Assembly: GCA_013215515.1 (NCBI GenBank) | Contig: JABSPC010000478.1 | Location: forward strand, 1 to 7,936 | Reading direction: 5' to 3' | DNA from: Crocinitomicaceae bacterium | GTDB lineage: Bacteria > Bacteroidota > Bacteroidia > Flavobacteriales_D > Crocinitomicaceae | DNA length: 7,936 nt | Shown: positions 1 through 6,843 of the stretch, piece after piece | Position numbering within the stretch: the stretch's first letter is position 1 | How the letters are laid out: each line of letters opens with the position of its first letter | Position numbers and translations under genes: made by a program | Notes under the pieces: model-generated | The model's input: only the letters and a program-made list of their open reading frames with translations | Told to the model about the DNA's origin: nothing | Databases searched by the model: none

Positions 1-2567
1 GCATTTTTTCCGCCAGCCATTGCAAAGAAGGGTTGTCCACCTCCGCCACCTTGAATGTGCTTAGAAACTTCACGAATTATCTTACCCGCATTAAAGTCTT
101 TAGATGCAACGATGTTATCAGAAGCGATAATACTTAACGAGCATTTTCCGTCATTTTTCCCGCCAAGTATACCAACAAAGTCATCAACCTCACCTCTCAA
201 TTGGAACAGTATGTCCTTGATAGACTCACCATCCATATCTATTATCTGATCCAAAAGATTCACACCGTTATATTCAGTAATGTGCGTCTTTAGATGAAGC
301 TTCATCGCTTTCGCTTTTTCCTTTTGAAACTGTTGAAGTTCTTTTGTCAAAGTGGCGTTCTTCGCGATCAAGTCGTTCACTGCTTTTAAGATATCCTTTG
401 GGCCTTTAAGGCTAGAACAAACCTCATCCAAAATTGTCGCTTTGTTTGCATAGAACTGTTCCGCTTTCGTTGATGTAATTGCCTCAATACGACGTACACC
501 AGCAGCAACTGCAGTTTCCATAGTTATGATAAACAATCCTATTTCACCAGTAGCTTGAACGTGTATTCCTCCACACAATTCAACAGAATCACCAAACTTG
601 ATAACACGAACTGTATCACCATATTTTTCTCCAAATAAAGCCATCGCTCCCATTTCTTGAGCAATTTCCATTGGCGTATTTCTTTTCTCTACAAGCTTGA
701 TGTTTGCATGAATATTTGCAGAAATAATCTCCTGTACTTGAGCCAACTCCTCATCCGTTACTTTAGAAAAGTGAGAGAAGTCAAAACGCAAATAATCTGA
801 GTTTACCAGTGAACCTTTTTGTTCAACGTGATCTCCTAATACTGTTCTTAGTGCGTGATGCAATAAATGTGTCGCAGAGTGATTGTTTGCTGAAGCCAAT
901 CGTTTTTGCTTGCCAACAACACCGTCAAATGTCGCATCAAGATCACTTGGCATTTCGGTCATCAAATGAATGATCAGACCGTTTTCTTTCTTCGTATCGA
1001 AAATTGAATACTTCTTTCCTTCATCCTCAATGTAACCTGTGTCACCAACTTGTCCACCACCTTCAGGGTAGAAAGGAGTTAAGTTGAAAACCACTTGAAA
1101 GAATTCTTTTTTCTTCTGAGATACCTTGCGGTATTTTACAATCTTAACGTGTGTCGAAAGAAGGTCGTAACCTACAAACTCTTCAATATTATCTTCTCGA
1201 ATTTCAATCCAATCATCCGTTGCGATTGCAGTTGCAGCTCGAGATCTAGTTTTTTGTTTTTCAAGCTCTTCTTCAAACCCTTTTTCGTCAATTTCAAGAT
1301 CATTTTCTCTTGCAATCAATGACGTTAAATCAACAGGGAAGCCATAAGTATCTAACAATTCAAATACGATGAACCCTTCAATTATTGACTGATTTGCCAA
1401 CTTCGTTTTCTCAATTACAAGATCCATTCTTCTAAGGCCTTGCTCCAATGTTCTAAAGAAACTAATTTCCTCTTCTTTAATCACCTTTTGAATCAAGCCT
1501 TGTTGTTGCTTCAATTCAATAAACGATTCTCCCATCAGCTCTGTAAGAACAACTGATAAATCAGATAAGAACGATTCTTTTAAATCTAATGTTTGGTATC
1601 CGTATCGAACAGCGCGACGCAATATTCTACGGATAACATATCCCGCTCCTGTGTTTGATGGTAATTGACCGTCTGCAATAGAAAATGCAATTGCTCTAAC
1701 GTGATCTGCAATTACACGAAGTGCGATGTCTGTTTCTTCATTCTTTCCGTATTCAACTCCAGAAACCTTTTCCATGTGTTGAATTAGTGTTTGAAACAAG
1801 TCTGAATCGTAGTTCGATTGTTTTCCTTGAAGTGCCATTGCAAGACGTTCTAGTCCCATTCCAGTATCAACATGCGTTTCTGGAAGCGGTTCTAAATCTC
1901 CGTTTGCTTTGCGGTTGTATTGCATGAAAACGTTGTTCCATATCTCAATCACCTGAGGATGATCTTCATTCACCAATGTCTTGCCGTCCAACTTAGAACG
2001 ATCGTCATCCGATCTTAAATCAAAATGGATTTCTGAACAAGGACCACAAGGACCAATGTCACCCATTTCCCAGAAATTATCTTTTTTATCAGCCAAAATA
2101 ATTCTGTCAGCCGCGATGTATTTTTTCCAAATATCAATACTTTCTTGGTCTACTGGAACTCCGTCTTGCTCGTCTCCTTCGAATACAGTAACGTATATTC
2201 TATCAACAGGTACTTTGTAAACATTTGTCAATAGATCCCAAGCCCATCCAATAGCTTCTTCTTTGAAATAATCACCGAATGACCAGTTTCCAAGCATCTC
2301 GAACATTGTATGATGATAGGTGTCAACACCGACTTCTTCCAAGTCATTGTGCTTTCCAGAAACACGCAAACATTTTTGCGAATTGGCGAGACGCGGGTTT
2401 TTTGGTACAGCGTTTCCAAGAAAATAATCCTTGAATTGATTCATTCCGGCATTAATAAACATCAACGTCGGGTCATTTTTAACTACCATTGGTGCGCTCG
2501 GCACAATCTTATGACCTTTTGATTCGAAATAATCAAAAAATACTTTTCGGATTTCAGCAACTGTCAT
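1..2567 (-). CDS. alaS: Alanyl-tRNA synthetase (C-terminus cut by window edge)
   Basis: Cytoplasmic enzyme that charges tRNA-Ala with alanine and hydrolyses mischarged Ser/Gly-tRNA-Ala. 855 codons are visible in one uninterrupted frame, against about 875 for the family, so roughly 20 C-terminal residues lie beyond position 1. The ATG at 2565-2567 is chosen because the protein begins MTVAEIRKVF, aligning residue for residue with the start of E. coli AlaS; AGGTAAG lies just upstream. Class II catalytic core: NDPTLMFINAGMNQFKD (31-47), GKHNDLEEVG (71-80), MFEMLGNWSFGDYF (88-101), then GPCGPCSEIHFD and GMGLERLA. Editing domain: the zinc-ligand pair H563/H567 in HSATH and C665/H669 in CGGIHV. The residue between G667 and H669 is Ile where Thr is usual. 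The glycine-rich C-Ala segment (HIQGGGGGQPFFAMAGG) is present at the truncated end. Probably transcribed with the upstream channel gene across a 46-bp gap. Identification is firm. Confidence 0.98.
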   Translation of the reverse strand, partial: MTVAEIRKVFFDYFESKGHKIVPSAPMVVKNDPTLMFINAGMNQFKDYFLGNAVPKNPRLANSQKCLRVSGKHNDLEEVGVDTYHHTMFEMLGNWSFGDYFKEEAIGWAWDLLTNVYKVPVDRIYVTVFEGDEQDGVPVDQESIDIWKKYIAADRIILADKKDNFWEMGDIGPCGPCSEIHFDLRSDDDRSKLDGKTLVNEDHPQVIEIWNNVFMQYNRKANGDLEPLPETHVDTGMGLERLAMALQGKQSNYDSDLFQTLIQHMEKVSGVEYGKNEETDIALRVIADHVRAIAFSIADGQLPSNTGAGYVIRRILRRAVRYGYQTLDLKESFLSDLSVVLTELMGESFIELKQQQGLIQKVIKEEEISFFRTLEQGLRRMDLVIEKTKLANQSIIEGFIVFELLDTYGFPVDLTSLIARENDLEIDEKGFEEELEKQKTRSRAATAIATDDWIEIREDNIEEFVGYDLLSTHVKIVKYRKVSQKKKEFFQVVFNLTPFYPEGGGQVGDTGYIEDEGKKYSIFDTKKENGLIIHLMTEMPSDLDATFDGVVGKQKRLASANNHSATHLLHHALRTVLGDHVEQKGSLVNSDYLRFDFSHFSKVTDEELAQVQEIISANIHANIKLVEKRNTPMEIAQEMGAMALFGEKYGDTVRVIKFGDSVELCGGIHVQATGEIGLFIITMETAVAAGVRRIEAITSTKAEQFYANKATILDEVCSSLKGPKDILKAVNDLIAKNATLTKELQQFQKEKAKAMKLHLKTHITEYNGVNLLDQIIDMDGESIKDILFQLRGEVDDFVGILGGKNDGKCSLSIIASDNIVASKDFNAGKIIREVSKHIQGGGGGQPFFAMAGGKN

Positions 2568-2613
2568 TTCTTACCTGCTTGTATTGTTATTCTAAATTTC
2601 TTAATTGAAAAGA

Positions 2614-3735
2614 TTACTTCAAGTCCTTGTTGTATTGCATTTGAGTAGGGTATGCGAAGTCTAATCCTGCTGCGTTGAATTGACGTAATATTTCCATGTT
2701 TACTTCAGTCTGAGCGTCAAGAATATCACTCCCGCTTTTGATATAGTAGATGAACAATATTCCCATCGAAAAATCTCCCCAGCTATTGAAAGAAACCAAT
2801 ACATCGCCGGTCAATTTTGAATTTTTAGCAACAATGTCTTTTAAGATATCCATTGCTTGTGTCATATTATCCGGATCTGTTTCGTATGTTAAACCAAGGT
2901 TTACTACTACTTTTCTTGTCGGTTCGTTTGTAACGTTTTCGACCGAATTATCACTGAATTGGCCATTGGGAATAGTAATTAACCTTCCTTCTAATGTTCT
3001 CAATCGAGTACTTCTTATACCAATGTCTTCAACAAAACCGTCCATTCCATTCACTTTGATTCTTTCTTTCATTTTGAAAGGTTTGTCAATGAAAACCATA
3101 ATTCCACCGAAGATATTTTTCACCGTGTCCTGAGCAGCTAAAGCCAAGGCCAGACCACCTATTCCAAGTCCCGCAATTAGAGCGCCGACATCGAATCCAG
3201 AGTTGCTTAAGGCAATTATAAATCCGAAAGCCCAGAGAACTCCCTTCATAACTTTACGCATAATTGGAAGCAATTGATCATCTAAATCACTCTCCGATTT
3301 TTCAACGATAGGAACAACGTACTCCTCGATCATTGAGTCCAATACCCGTACAATTAACCAGGTAACGTTCAAAATGAAGATAATCATGAAAATACTAGCA
3401 AAGATATTGTCAACACTTTCAGTAAAATTCAAACGGTTAAACCCCCAAAAGAATCCGACAATTACAATTCCGTACACAACTGGCTCTTCTAGCTTATCAA
3501 CTAGAATATCATCGAGGCCTGTTTTAGTTTTGGCTGCAAGTTTTTTAACGAATTTACCAATTGCCCAATATACAACTTTACCAATAATGATTGCACTAAT
3601 AACAATTAATAGAGACATCATGAGACTCATAATAGAGTTCTGTCCCCATTTCTCCATTGACCAGTCTGGAGCCCATTTGGTGATCCAAGTCGGAAGTTTT
3701 TCTACATTGTTAGATAATTCAAATAAAATGTTCAT
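2614..3735 (-). CDS. MscS-family small-conductance mechanosensitive channel
   Basis: Inner-membrane channel of the MscS superfamily that opens under membrane tension to release solutes after osmotic downshock. The 373 residues show an N-terminal helix (about 34-60), hydrophobic segments near 85-100, 111-132 and 162-178, and the pore-lining TM3 at about 182-215. TM3 has the Gly/Ala-rich packing pattern of the family (GALIAGLGIGGLALALAAQD), followed by NIFGGIMVFIDKPF, the best-conserved stretch. The beta domain follows (VEDIGIRSTRLRT at 235-247; IPNGQFSDNSVEN at 255-267), then the alpha/beta cytoplasmic domain, ending in YPTQMQ. The extra N-terminal helices make it longer than E. coli MscS (286 aa) and closer to the YbdG/YnaI-like size class. 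No clear Shine-Dalgarno precedes the ATG, which is common in Bacteroidota. It lies 46 bp upstream of alaS on the same strand, so co-transcription is likely. Family call is firm; the subfamily is not resolved. Confidence 0.95.
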   Translation of the reverse strand: MNILFELSNNVEKLPTWITKWAPDWSMEKWGQNSIMSLMMSLLIVISAIIIGKVVYWAIGKFVKKLAAKTKTGLDDILVDKLEEPVVYGIVIVGFFWGFNRLNFTESVDNIFASIFMIIFILNVTWLIVRVLDSMIEEYVVPIVEKSESDLDDQLLPIMRKVMKGVLWAFGFIIALSNSGFDVGALIAGLGIGGLALALAAQDTVKNIFGGIMVFIDKPFKMKERIKVNGMDGFVEDIGIRSTRLRTLEGRLITIPNGQFSDNSVENVTNEPTRKVVVNLGLTYETDPDNMTQAMDILKDIVAKNSKLTGDVLVSFNSWGDFSMGILFIYYIKSGSDILDAQTEVNMEILRQFNAAGLDFAYPTQMQYNKDLK

Positions 3736-3807
3736 AATCGATGTTTTGAAGATTCAATTGCCGAAGATAACGCTATCTTTTATCAATACATAGCAAAGCA
3801 GAAAGGA

Positions 3808-4110
3808 TTAATTGACGATCAATCGTTGATAATAGATTTGATCTGAATTATCGCTGATTTGAACCGTGTAAATACCGGGAGATATCGAAGATAGGTTCAA
3901 TTTAATTTCGGATTTAAATTCTGTAGTGATTATTGTTTCAAGGGTCCCGATTGAATTGAAAATAAAAATCGAGTAATTCGCCGATACATGAAGGTTGGTG
4001 ATTGTTGTGAAGTCGTTACTTGGATTCGGGAAAAGTTTAATGTTCCGAATATTAAATTCCTTAATTCCAACGAATGTTGAAGAATTCAAAGAATCTACAA
4101 CAACTTTACC
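3808..4110 (-). pseudogene. Severed C-terminal part of the PI-PLC-like gene: T9SS type A sorting domain
   Basis: This is the same reading frame as the PI-PLC-like gene, directly after its TAA. It reads GKVVVDSLNSSTFVG as a linker and then a typical type A sorting domain: IKLFPNPSNDFTTI, then YSIFIFNSIG, then LNLSSISPGIYTVQI, ending in YYQRLIVN before a TAA at 3808-3810. Such domains (about 75-90 residues) direct Sec-exported proteins through the type IX system to the cell surface in Bacteroidota and are removed on secretion. They are not known to act alone. The fragment has no signal peptide of its own and its first possible start would be TTG at 4087-4089, so I read it as a severed tail and not a separate gene. 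Readthrough of the TAA would restore the whole protein. A sequencing error at 4111-4113 is a competing explanation. Confidence 0.8.
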
Positions 4111-4911
4111 TTAACCAAGGTCATAGAAGTCAAGAGTTATGAAGTTAGGGAACTTTAATTTTTCGCTGAAGTGTTGCTGAATTCCTGGTATTAAGAAACT
4201 GTATTCATTGACTACAACCGCGGCACGAGTCATTCCTATTCCGAGTATAGGATCTGTAACGAAGTGGTTAAATATAAAAAGATCGTTAATCGAATCCCCG
4301 CGATTAAAGTCATTGTAAAAATCATTGACATTGTTGACCGTGTAATGTGTTTCAACGCAATGGTCCCAAGCATAATGATACCATTCTTGACCTGCAGATA
4401 CATCGTCATCATCAGTTAGAATAACAAGACGCTTATTATTATTAATCATGTCTTGGAGGTAATCCCAGTCTCCACCAGATGGTTTTGTGTAAAGATAGTT
4501 TAGCAATCCAGCATCGTCAAATTCGCTTTCAATGACATTTGCAGAAACGTAGCACTCAAAAATGATCGTAACAATTTCGTTGGGATTAGAATCGAGAAAG
4601 TCTTTGATCTCGTTAAGGTTGCTACTTAACGGTTCATTTCCAAAAATGCTTGTTCCATGATAAACGGATGGAATTCCAGATAATGAATACACATCGAGCA
4701 TGAAACCCCGAACTCCATCATTTAATTGCTGCGTTAATCCATTGTTTTGATTCGGAAACGTATACCCTTGAGACTGGGCGTTGAAAGCATTGTGTGTTGT
4801 TAAGTATGCAACTTCATTGTAGCGTTTAGAGCATAGATCTTGATTCCCATTGCATTGAGAAAATAAATTTGAAGAGACTATAAGTAGTAAGTAAAGTATT
4901 GAATATCTCAT
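4111..4911 (-). CDS. Secreted PI-PLC X-domain-like protein, truncated by an in-frame stop
   Basis: 266 codons. Residues 1-19 are a Sec signal peptide (MRYSILYLLLIVSSNLFSQ), so the protein is exported. The rest resembles PI-PLC X-domain proteins of the single-domain kind known from plants, fungi and some bacteria: YNEVAYLTTHNAF (31-43, catalytic H40, followed by Asn), FPNQNNGLTQQL (52-63), DGVRGFMLDVY (65-75, R68), YHG (84-86, second catalytic H85), NPNEIVTIIFECYV (109-122) and FITLDFYD (257-264). By family, such enzymes cleave phosphatidylinositol-type headgroups; the true substrate here is unknown. The frame stops at TAA (4111-4113) just after FYDLG, yet continues without a shift into a T9SS sorting domain down to 3808, so the ancestral protein was about 367 residues. 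The product as written keeps the catalytic histidines but lacks the sorting tail. A well-matched TAnnTTTG box lies 18 bp upstream of the ATG. Confidence 0.85.
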   Translation of the reverse strand: MRYSILYLLLIVSSNLFSQCNGNQDLCSKRYNEVAYLTTHNAFNAQSQGYTFPNQNNGLTQQLNDGVRGFMLDVYSLSGIPSVYHGTSIFGNEPLSSNLNEIKDFLDSNPNEIVTIIFECYVSANVIESEFDDAGLLNYLYTKPSGGDWDYLQDMINNNKRLVILTDDDDVSAGQEWYHYAWDHCVETHYTVNNVNDFYNDFNRGDSINDLFIFNHFVTDPILGIGMTRAAVVVNEYSFLIPGIQQHFSEKLKFPNFITLDFYDLG

Positions 4912-4929
4912 TGTTACTTATGGTAGAAT

Positions 4930-4937
4930 CAAAAATA
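4930..4937 (-). promoter_or_regulatory. Bacteroidota -7 promoter box for the PI-PLC-like gene
   Basis: On the minus strand this reads TATTTTTG, a full match to the TAnnTTTG consensus of the primary sigma factor in Bacteroidota. It ends 18 bp before the ATG of the PI-PLC-like gene. The -33 element is weak (TTTTC about 20 bp upstream). No Shine-Dalgarno is evident. Confidence 0.5.
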
Positions 4938-4940
4938 GTC

Positions 4941-4999
4941 AATTCAATGATATGCTGGAAAATGGTTTTAATCTTTGTTAACAGTGATTTCATTGAATT
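4941..4999. repeat. 10-bp perfect inverted repeat in the divergent promoter region
   Basis: AATTCAATGA (4941-4950) and its exact reverse complement TCATTGAATT (4990-4999) are separated by 39 bp. Each half lies just upstream of a -7-like box facing outward: 3 bp from the box of the PI-PLC-like gene, 5 bp from the box of the M23 gene. Read in its own direction, each promoter thus carries TCATTGAATT at the same place. It may be a pair of sites for one regulator, a shared promoter element, or chance in AT-rich DNA. Confidence 0.5.
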
Positions 5000-5004
5000 C
5001 TACG

Positions 5005-5012
5005 TAATTTTA
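5005..5012 (+). promoter_or_regulatory. Possible -7 promoter box for the M23 gene
   Basis: TAATTTTA matches TAnnTTTG at all but the last base. It ends 4 bp before the GTG start codon, so a transcript starting from it would have almost no leader or none. The nearest TTTG upstream (4974-4977) is 27 bp away, longer than the usual spacing, so the assignment is tentative. Confidence 0.35.
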
Positions 5013-5016
5013 CGCC

Positions 5017-5988
5017 GTGGCTAAGCAACATTTTAAATACAATCCTAATACTTTATCCTACGAGGAAGTCAAAATTAGTACTGGAAGAAAAATTTTCAGA
5101 ATTTTACTTTGGTTGGCTCCAAATGTCGTTGTGGGTTTGCTGATCGCCTTCATTTTTACACAAAATATTGATTCACCAAGAGAGAAGGAGCAACAATCCG
5201 AAATTGATCGATACAAGAAAGAATTAGAGGTTATTAGAGAAGATCTTGTGCTTTTTAATAATGCATTGGACGCTGTTCAAGGAAGAGATGAAGATTTGTA
5301 CCGCTCTGCCCTACATGCTAAAGAATTCCCTGAAGAATTAAGAATGATGGGAGTAGGAGGAAGTGATAAGTATGCTTACTTGGCGAAACTTCCAAATTCG
5401 AAATTGTTGATATCAACGAAGACTGAAATTGACAGGTTGGAACGTAGATTGAATGCTCAAAGCATGTCATTTACTGAATTGATGAATTTAGCGAAGGAAA
5501 AAGAGAAAATGTTATCTCATATTCCTGCAATTCAGCCTGTACGTAATTCAGAATTGAAACGGGGAATTTCAGGTTTTGGATGGAGAATAGATCCGCATTA
5601 CAGAACGCGTCATATGCATACTGGAATTGATTTCACTGCCGATAGAGGGACTGAGATATATGTGACAGGTGATGGATATGTAGAAGAAATTGAGAACAAG
5701 CGTTGGGGCTATGGAAAAAGCATCATTGTTAATCACGGGTTTGGTTATAAAACCCGATATGCTCACTTGAGTAAATTCGAAGTAAAGAAAGGTCAAAAAT
5801 TGAAACGTGGTGAATTGATCGGATTGATTGGTTCAACAGGTAAATCAACTGGACCGCACTTGCATTATGAAGTTGTAAAAGACGGAGTAAAAATTAATCC
5901 AATCGGATTCTTCCACTCAGACCTTACGCCAGAACAATATGAGCAATTGCTTGAAATGAGCGAAAACTCTCACAAGGCCTTCGATTAA
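5017..5988 (+). CDS. Membrane-anchored M23 (LytM-like) peptidoglycan endopeptidase
   Basis: Zinc metallopeptidase expected to cut peptide cross-links in peptidoglycan on the periplasmic side of the inner membrane. Of 323 residues, 1-22 form a short cytoplasmic tail with the FKYNPNTLSYEEV signature shared by Bacteroidota M23 proteins. One transmembrane helix spans about 27-48, a charged, probably coiled-coil stretch covers 53-80, a second helical region covers 135-165, and the M23 domain covers about 183-297. Zinc and catalytic residues are all present: H201 and D205 (HTGID), H250 (YAHL), and H281 and H283 (HLH), so it should be an active enzyme and not an EnvC/NlpD-type activator. The start is GTG (5017-5019), chosen because it gives the conserved MAKQHFKYNP beginning; no ATG could replace it without losing this. 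It is divergent from the PI-PLC-like gene and followed after 4 bp by a small membrane protein gene. Confidence 0.95.
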   Translation: MAKQHFKYNPNTLSYEEVKISTGRKIFRILLWLAPNVVVGLLIAFIFTQNIDSPREKEQQSEIDRYKKELEVIREDLVLFNNALDAVQGRDEDLYRSALHAKEFPEELRMMGVGGSDKYAYLAKLPNSKLLISTKTEIDRLERRLNAQSMSFTELMNLAKEKEKMLSHIPAIQPVRNSELKRGISGFGWRIDPHYRTRHMHTGIDFTADRGTEIYVTGDGYVEEIENKRWGYGKSIIVNHGFGYKTRYAHLSKFEVKKGQKLKRGELIGLIGSTGKSTGPHLHYEVVKDGVKINPIGFFHSDLTPEQYEQLLEMSENSHKAFD

Positions 5989-5992
5989 TTAA

Positions 5993-6220
5993 ATGGATTT
6001 TTATTTAAAGTACATTCGACCTTGGCTACATATTGGCGCCTTAATAGCCATAGGAGTAATGATGGTCTCACAACCGGATTTATTTGATTCGGTTAAAGCA
6101 GAGGGACGGAAGGCATTTATTAAGTTGGTTTTTAATTATATCTGGGGTAAACGTGTAGGTATAATATTATTGTCAGTGGGAGGGTTTCTTATTTATCGTT
6201 TCTTTAGGAAAAGTAATTAG
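5993..6220 (+). CDS. Small two-helix membrane protein of unknown function
   Basis: 75 residues; I do not recognise the family. Two hydrophobic segments, about 12-27 (LHIGALIAIGVMMVS) and 55-71 (VGIILLSVGGFLIYRFF), flank a central polar and basic loop (KAEGRKAFIK near 35-44). The C-terminus is basic (RFFRKSN), which by the positive-inside rule puts it in the cytoplasm; the N-terminus is then probably cytoplasmic too. The ATG lies only 4 bp after the TAA of the M23 gene, so the two are almost certainly one transcript and probably translationally coupled. This suggests, without proving, a role alongside the peptidase at the inner membrane. The tight spacing and clean two-helix pattern are the reasons to treat it as real. 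Confidence 0.75.
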   Translation: MDFYLKYIRPWLHIGALIAIGVMMVSQPDLFDSVKAEGRKAFIKLVFNYIWGKRVGIILLSVGGFLIYRFFRKSN

Positions 6221-6266
6221 TCTGAGTACATGCCAATTCATTAATGTTTAACACGAATAATTTACA

Positions 6267-6815
6267 ATGAACTTCCTTCCATTTCCAGAACTTAGAACAG
6301 AACGACTCAAACTAAGAAGAGTTCTTAAGTCAGACTGTGATGTCATTCTGTATTTACGATCAGATGAACAAATCAATAAATACATCAAAAGACCTGAACA
6401 CAGGAAAACCAAGACAAAGGAAGATGCATTGAAGCACATTGAGAAACTAGATACTGGAATTGAAGAAGGTTCATCCGTTTCATGGGTGATTACTGTTCTT
6501 GATAATTCGAAAGTTGTTGGTACAATTTGTTTGTGGAACATTTCTGAAGACCGTAAAACAGGCGAGGTCGGATATGATCTGAATCCTGATTTTCAAGGGA
6601 AAGGAATAATGGGCGATGCAATGAATAGCGTTCTGACTTATGGGTTTAAAGAAATTAAACTTGATAAAGTAACGGCTTATACACATGGCGAAAATACAGC
6701 ATCAAAAAACTTATTGGAACGAAATGGTTTTAATCTCGCAGAAGGATTGATTGATGAAGGCAATGCTTCAAATATCATTTTTGAAATTCTGAAGGTTGAC
6801 TTTAAAAGGGTTTAA
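6267..6815 (+). CDS. GNAT-family N-acetyltransferase (RimJ/RimL-like)
   Basis: 182 residues, the usual length for the Acetyltransf_3 (RimJ/RimL/SpeG-like) group, which moves an acetyl group from acetyl-CoA to an amine; the substrate cannot be told from sequence. It starts with the group's typical ELRTERLKLRRV (8-19). Strand and helix order is complete: VVGTICLWNI (83-92), motif A GEVGYDLNPDFQGKGIMGDAM (99-119) containing the acetyl-CoA pyrophosphate loop QGKGIMG (110-116), and motif B NTASKNLLERNGF (143-155). It begins 46 bp after the small membrane protein gene on the same strand and could share its transcript or have its own start. It converges on the methyltransferase gene with a 28-bp gap. 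Family is secure; the specific role is not. Confidence 0.93.
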   Translation: MNFLPFPELRTERLKLRRVLKSDCDVILYLRSDEQINKYIKRPEHRKTKTKEDALKHIEKLDTGIEEGSSVSWVITVLDNSKVVGTICLWNISEDRKTGEVGYDLNPDFQGKGIMGDAMNSVLTYGFKEIKLDKVTAYTHGENTASKNLLERNGFNLAEGLIDEGNASNIIFEILKVDFKRV

Positions 6816-6843
6816 GTAATTAGATCGAATTCTATTGATTCTT

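Noticed and set aside
3764..3779. Hairpin AAGATA-ACGC-TATCTT followed by TT, between the PI-PLC-like remnant and the mscS gene
   Set aside because: The genes on both sides run on the minus strand, where no T run follows the stem; on the plus strand the stem is only 6 AT-rich pairs. Not a credible terminator.
3374..3793. Long open frame on the plus strand opposite the mscS gene, and similar ones inside alaS (1095-1322, 1721-1927, 1981-2220)
   Set aside because: They lie antisense to clearly conserved genes, and their translations show no family motifs; they reflect codon bias of the real genes.
3768..3799. Possible promoter for mscS (TTTG and TATCTTCG on the minus strand)
   Set aside because: One mismatch in the -7 box and a 24-bp spacer, longer than usual; not better than chance in AT-rich sequence.
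3808..4089. Reading the T9SS-domain part as an independent gene from the TTG at 4087-4089
   Set aside because: It has no signal peptide and no ATG, and it continues the upstream frame exactly; sorting domains work only as tails of exported proteins.
6816..6843. Possible shared terminator between the convergent acetyltransferase and methyltransferase genes
   Set aside because: Only a poor, mismatched palindrome around GAATTC is visible, with no GC-rich stem or T run on either strand.
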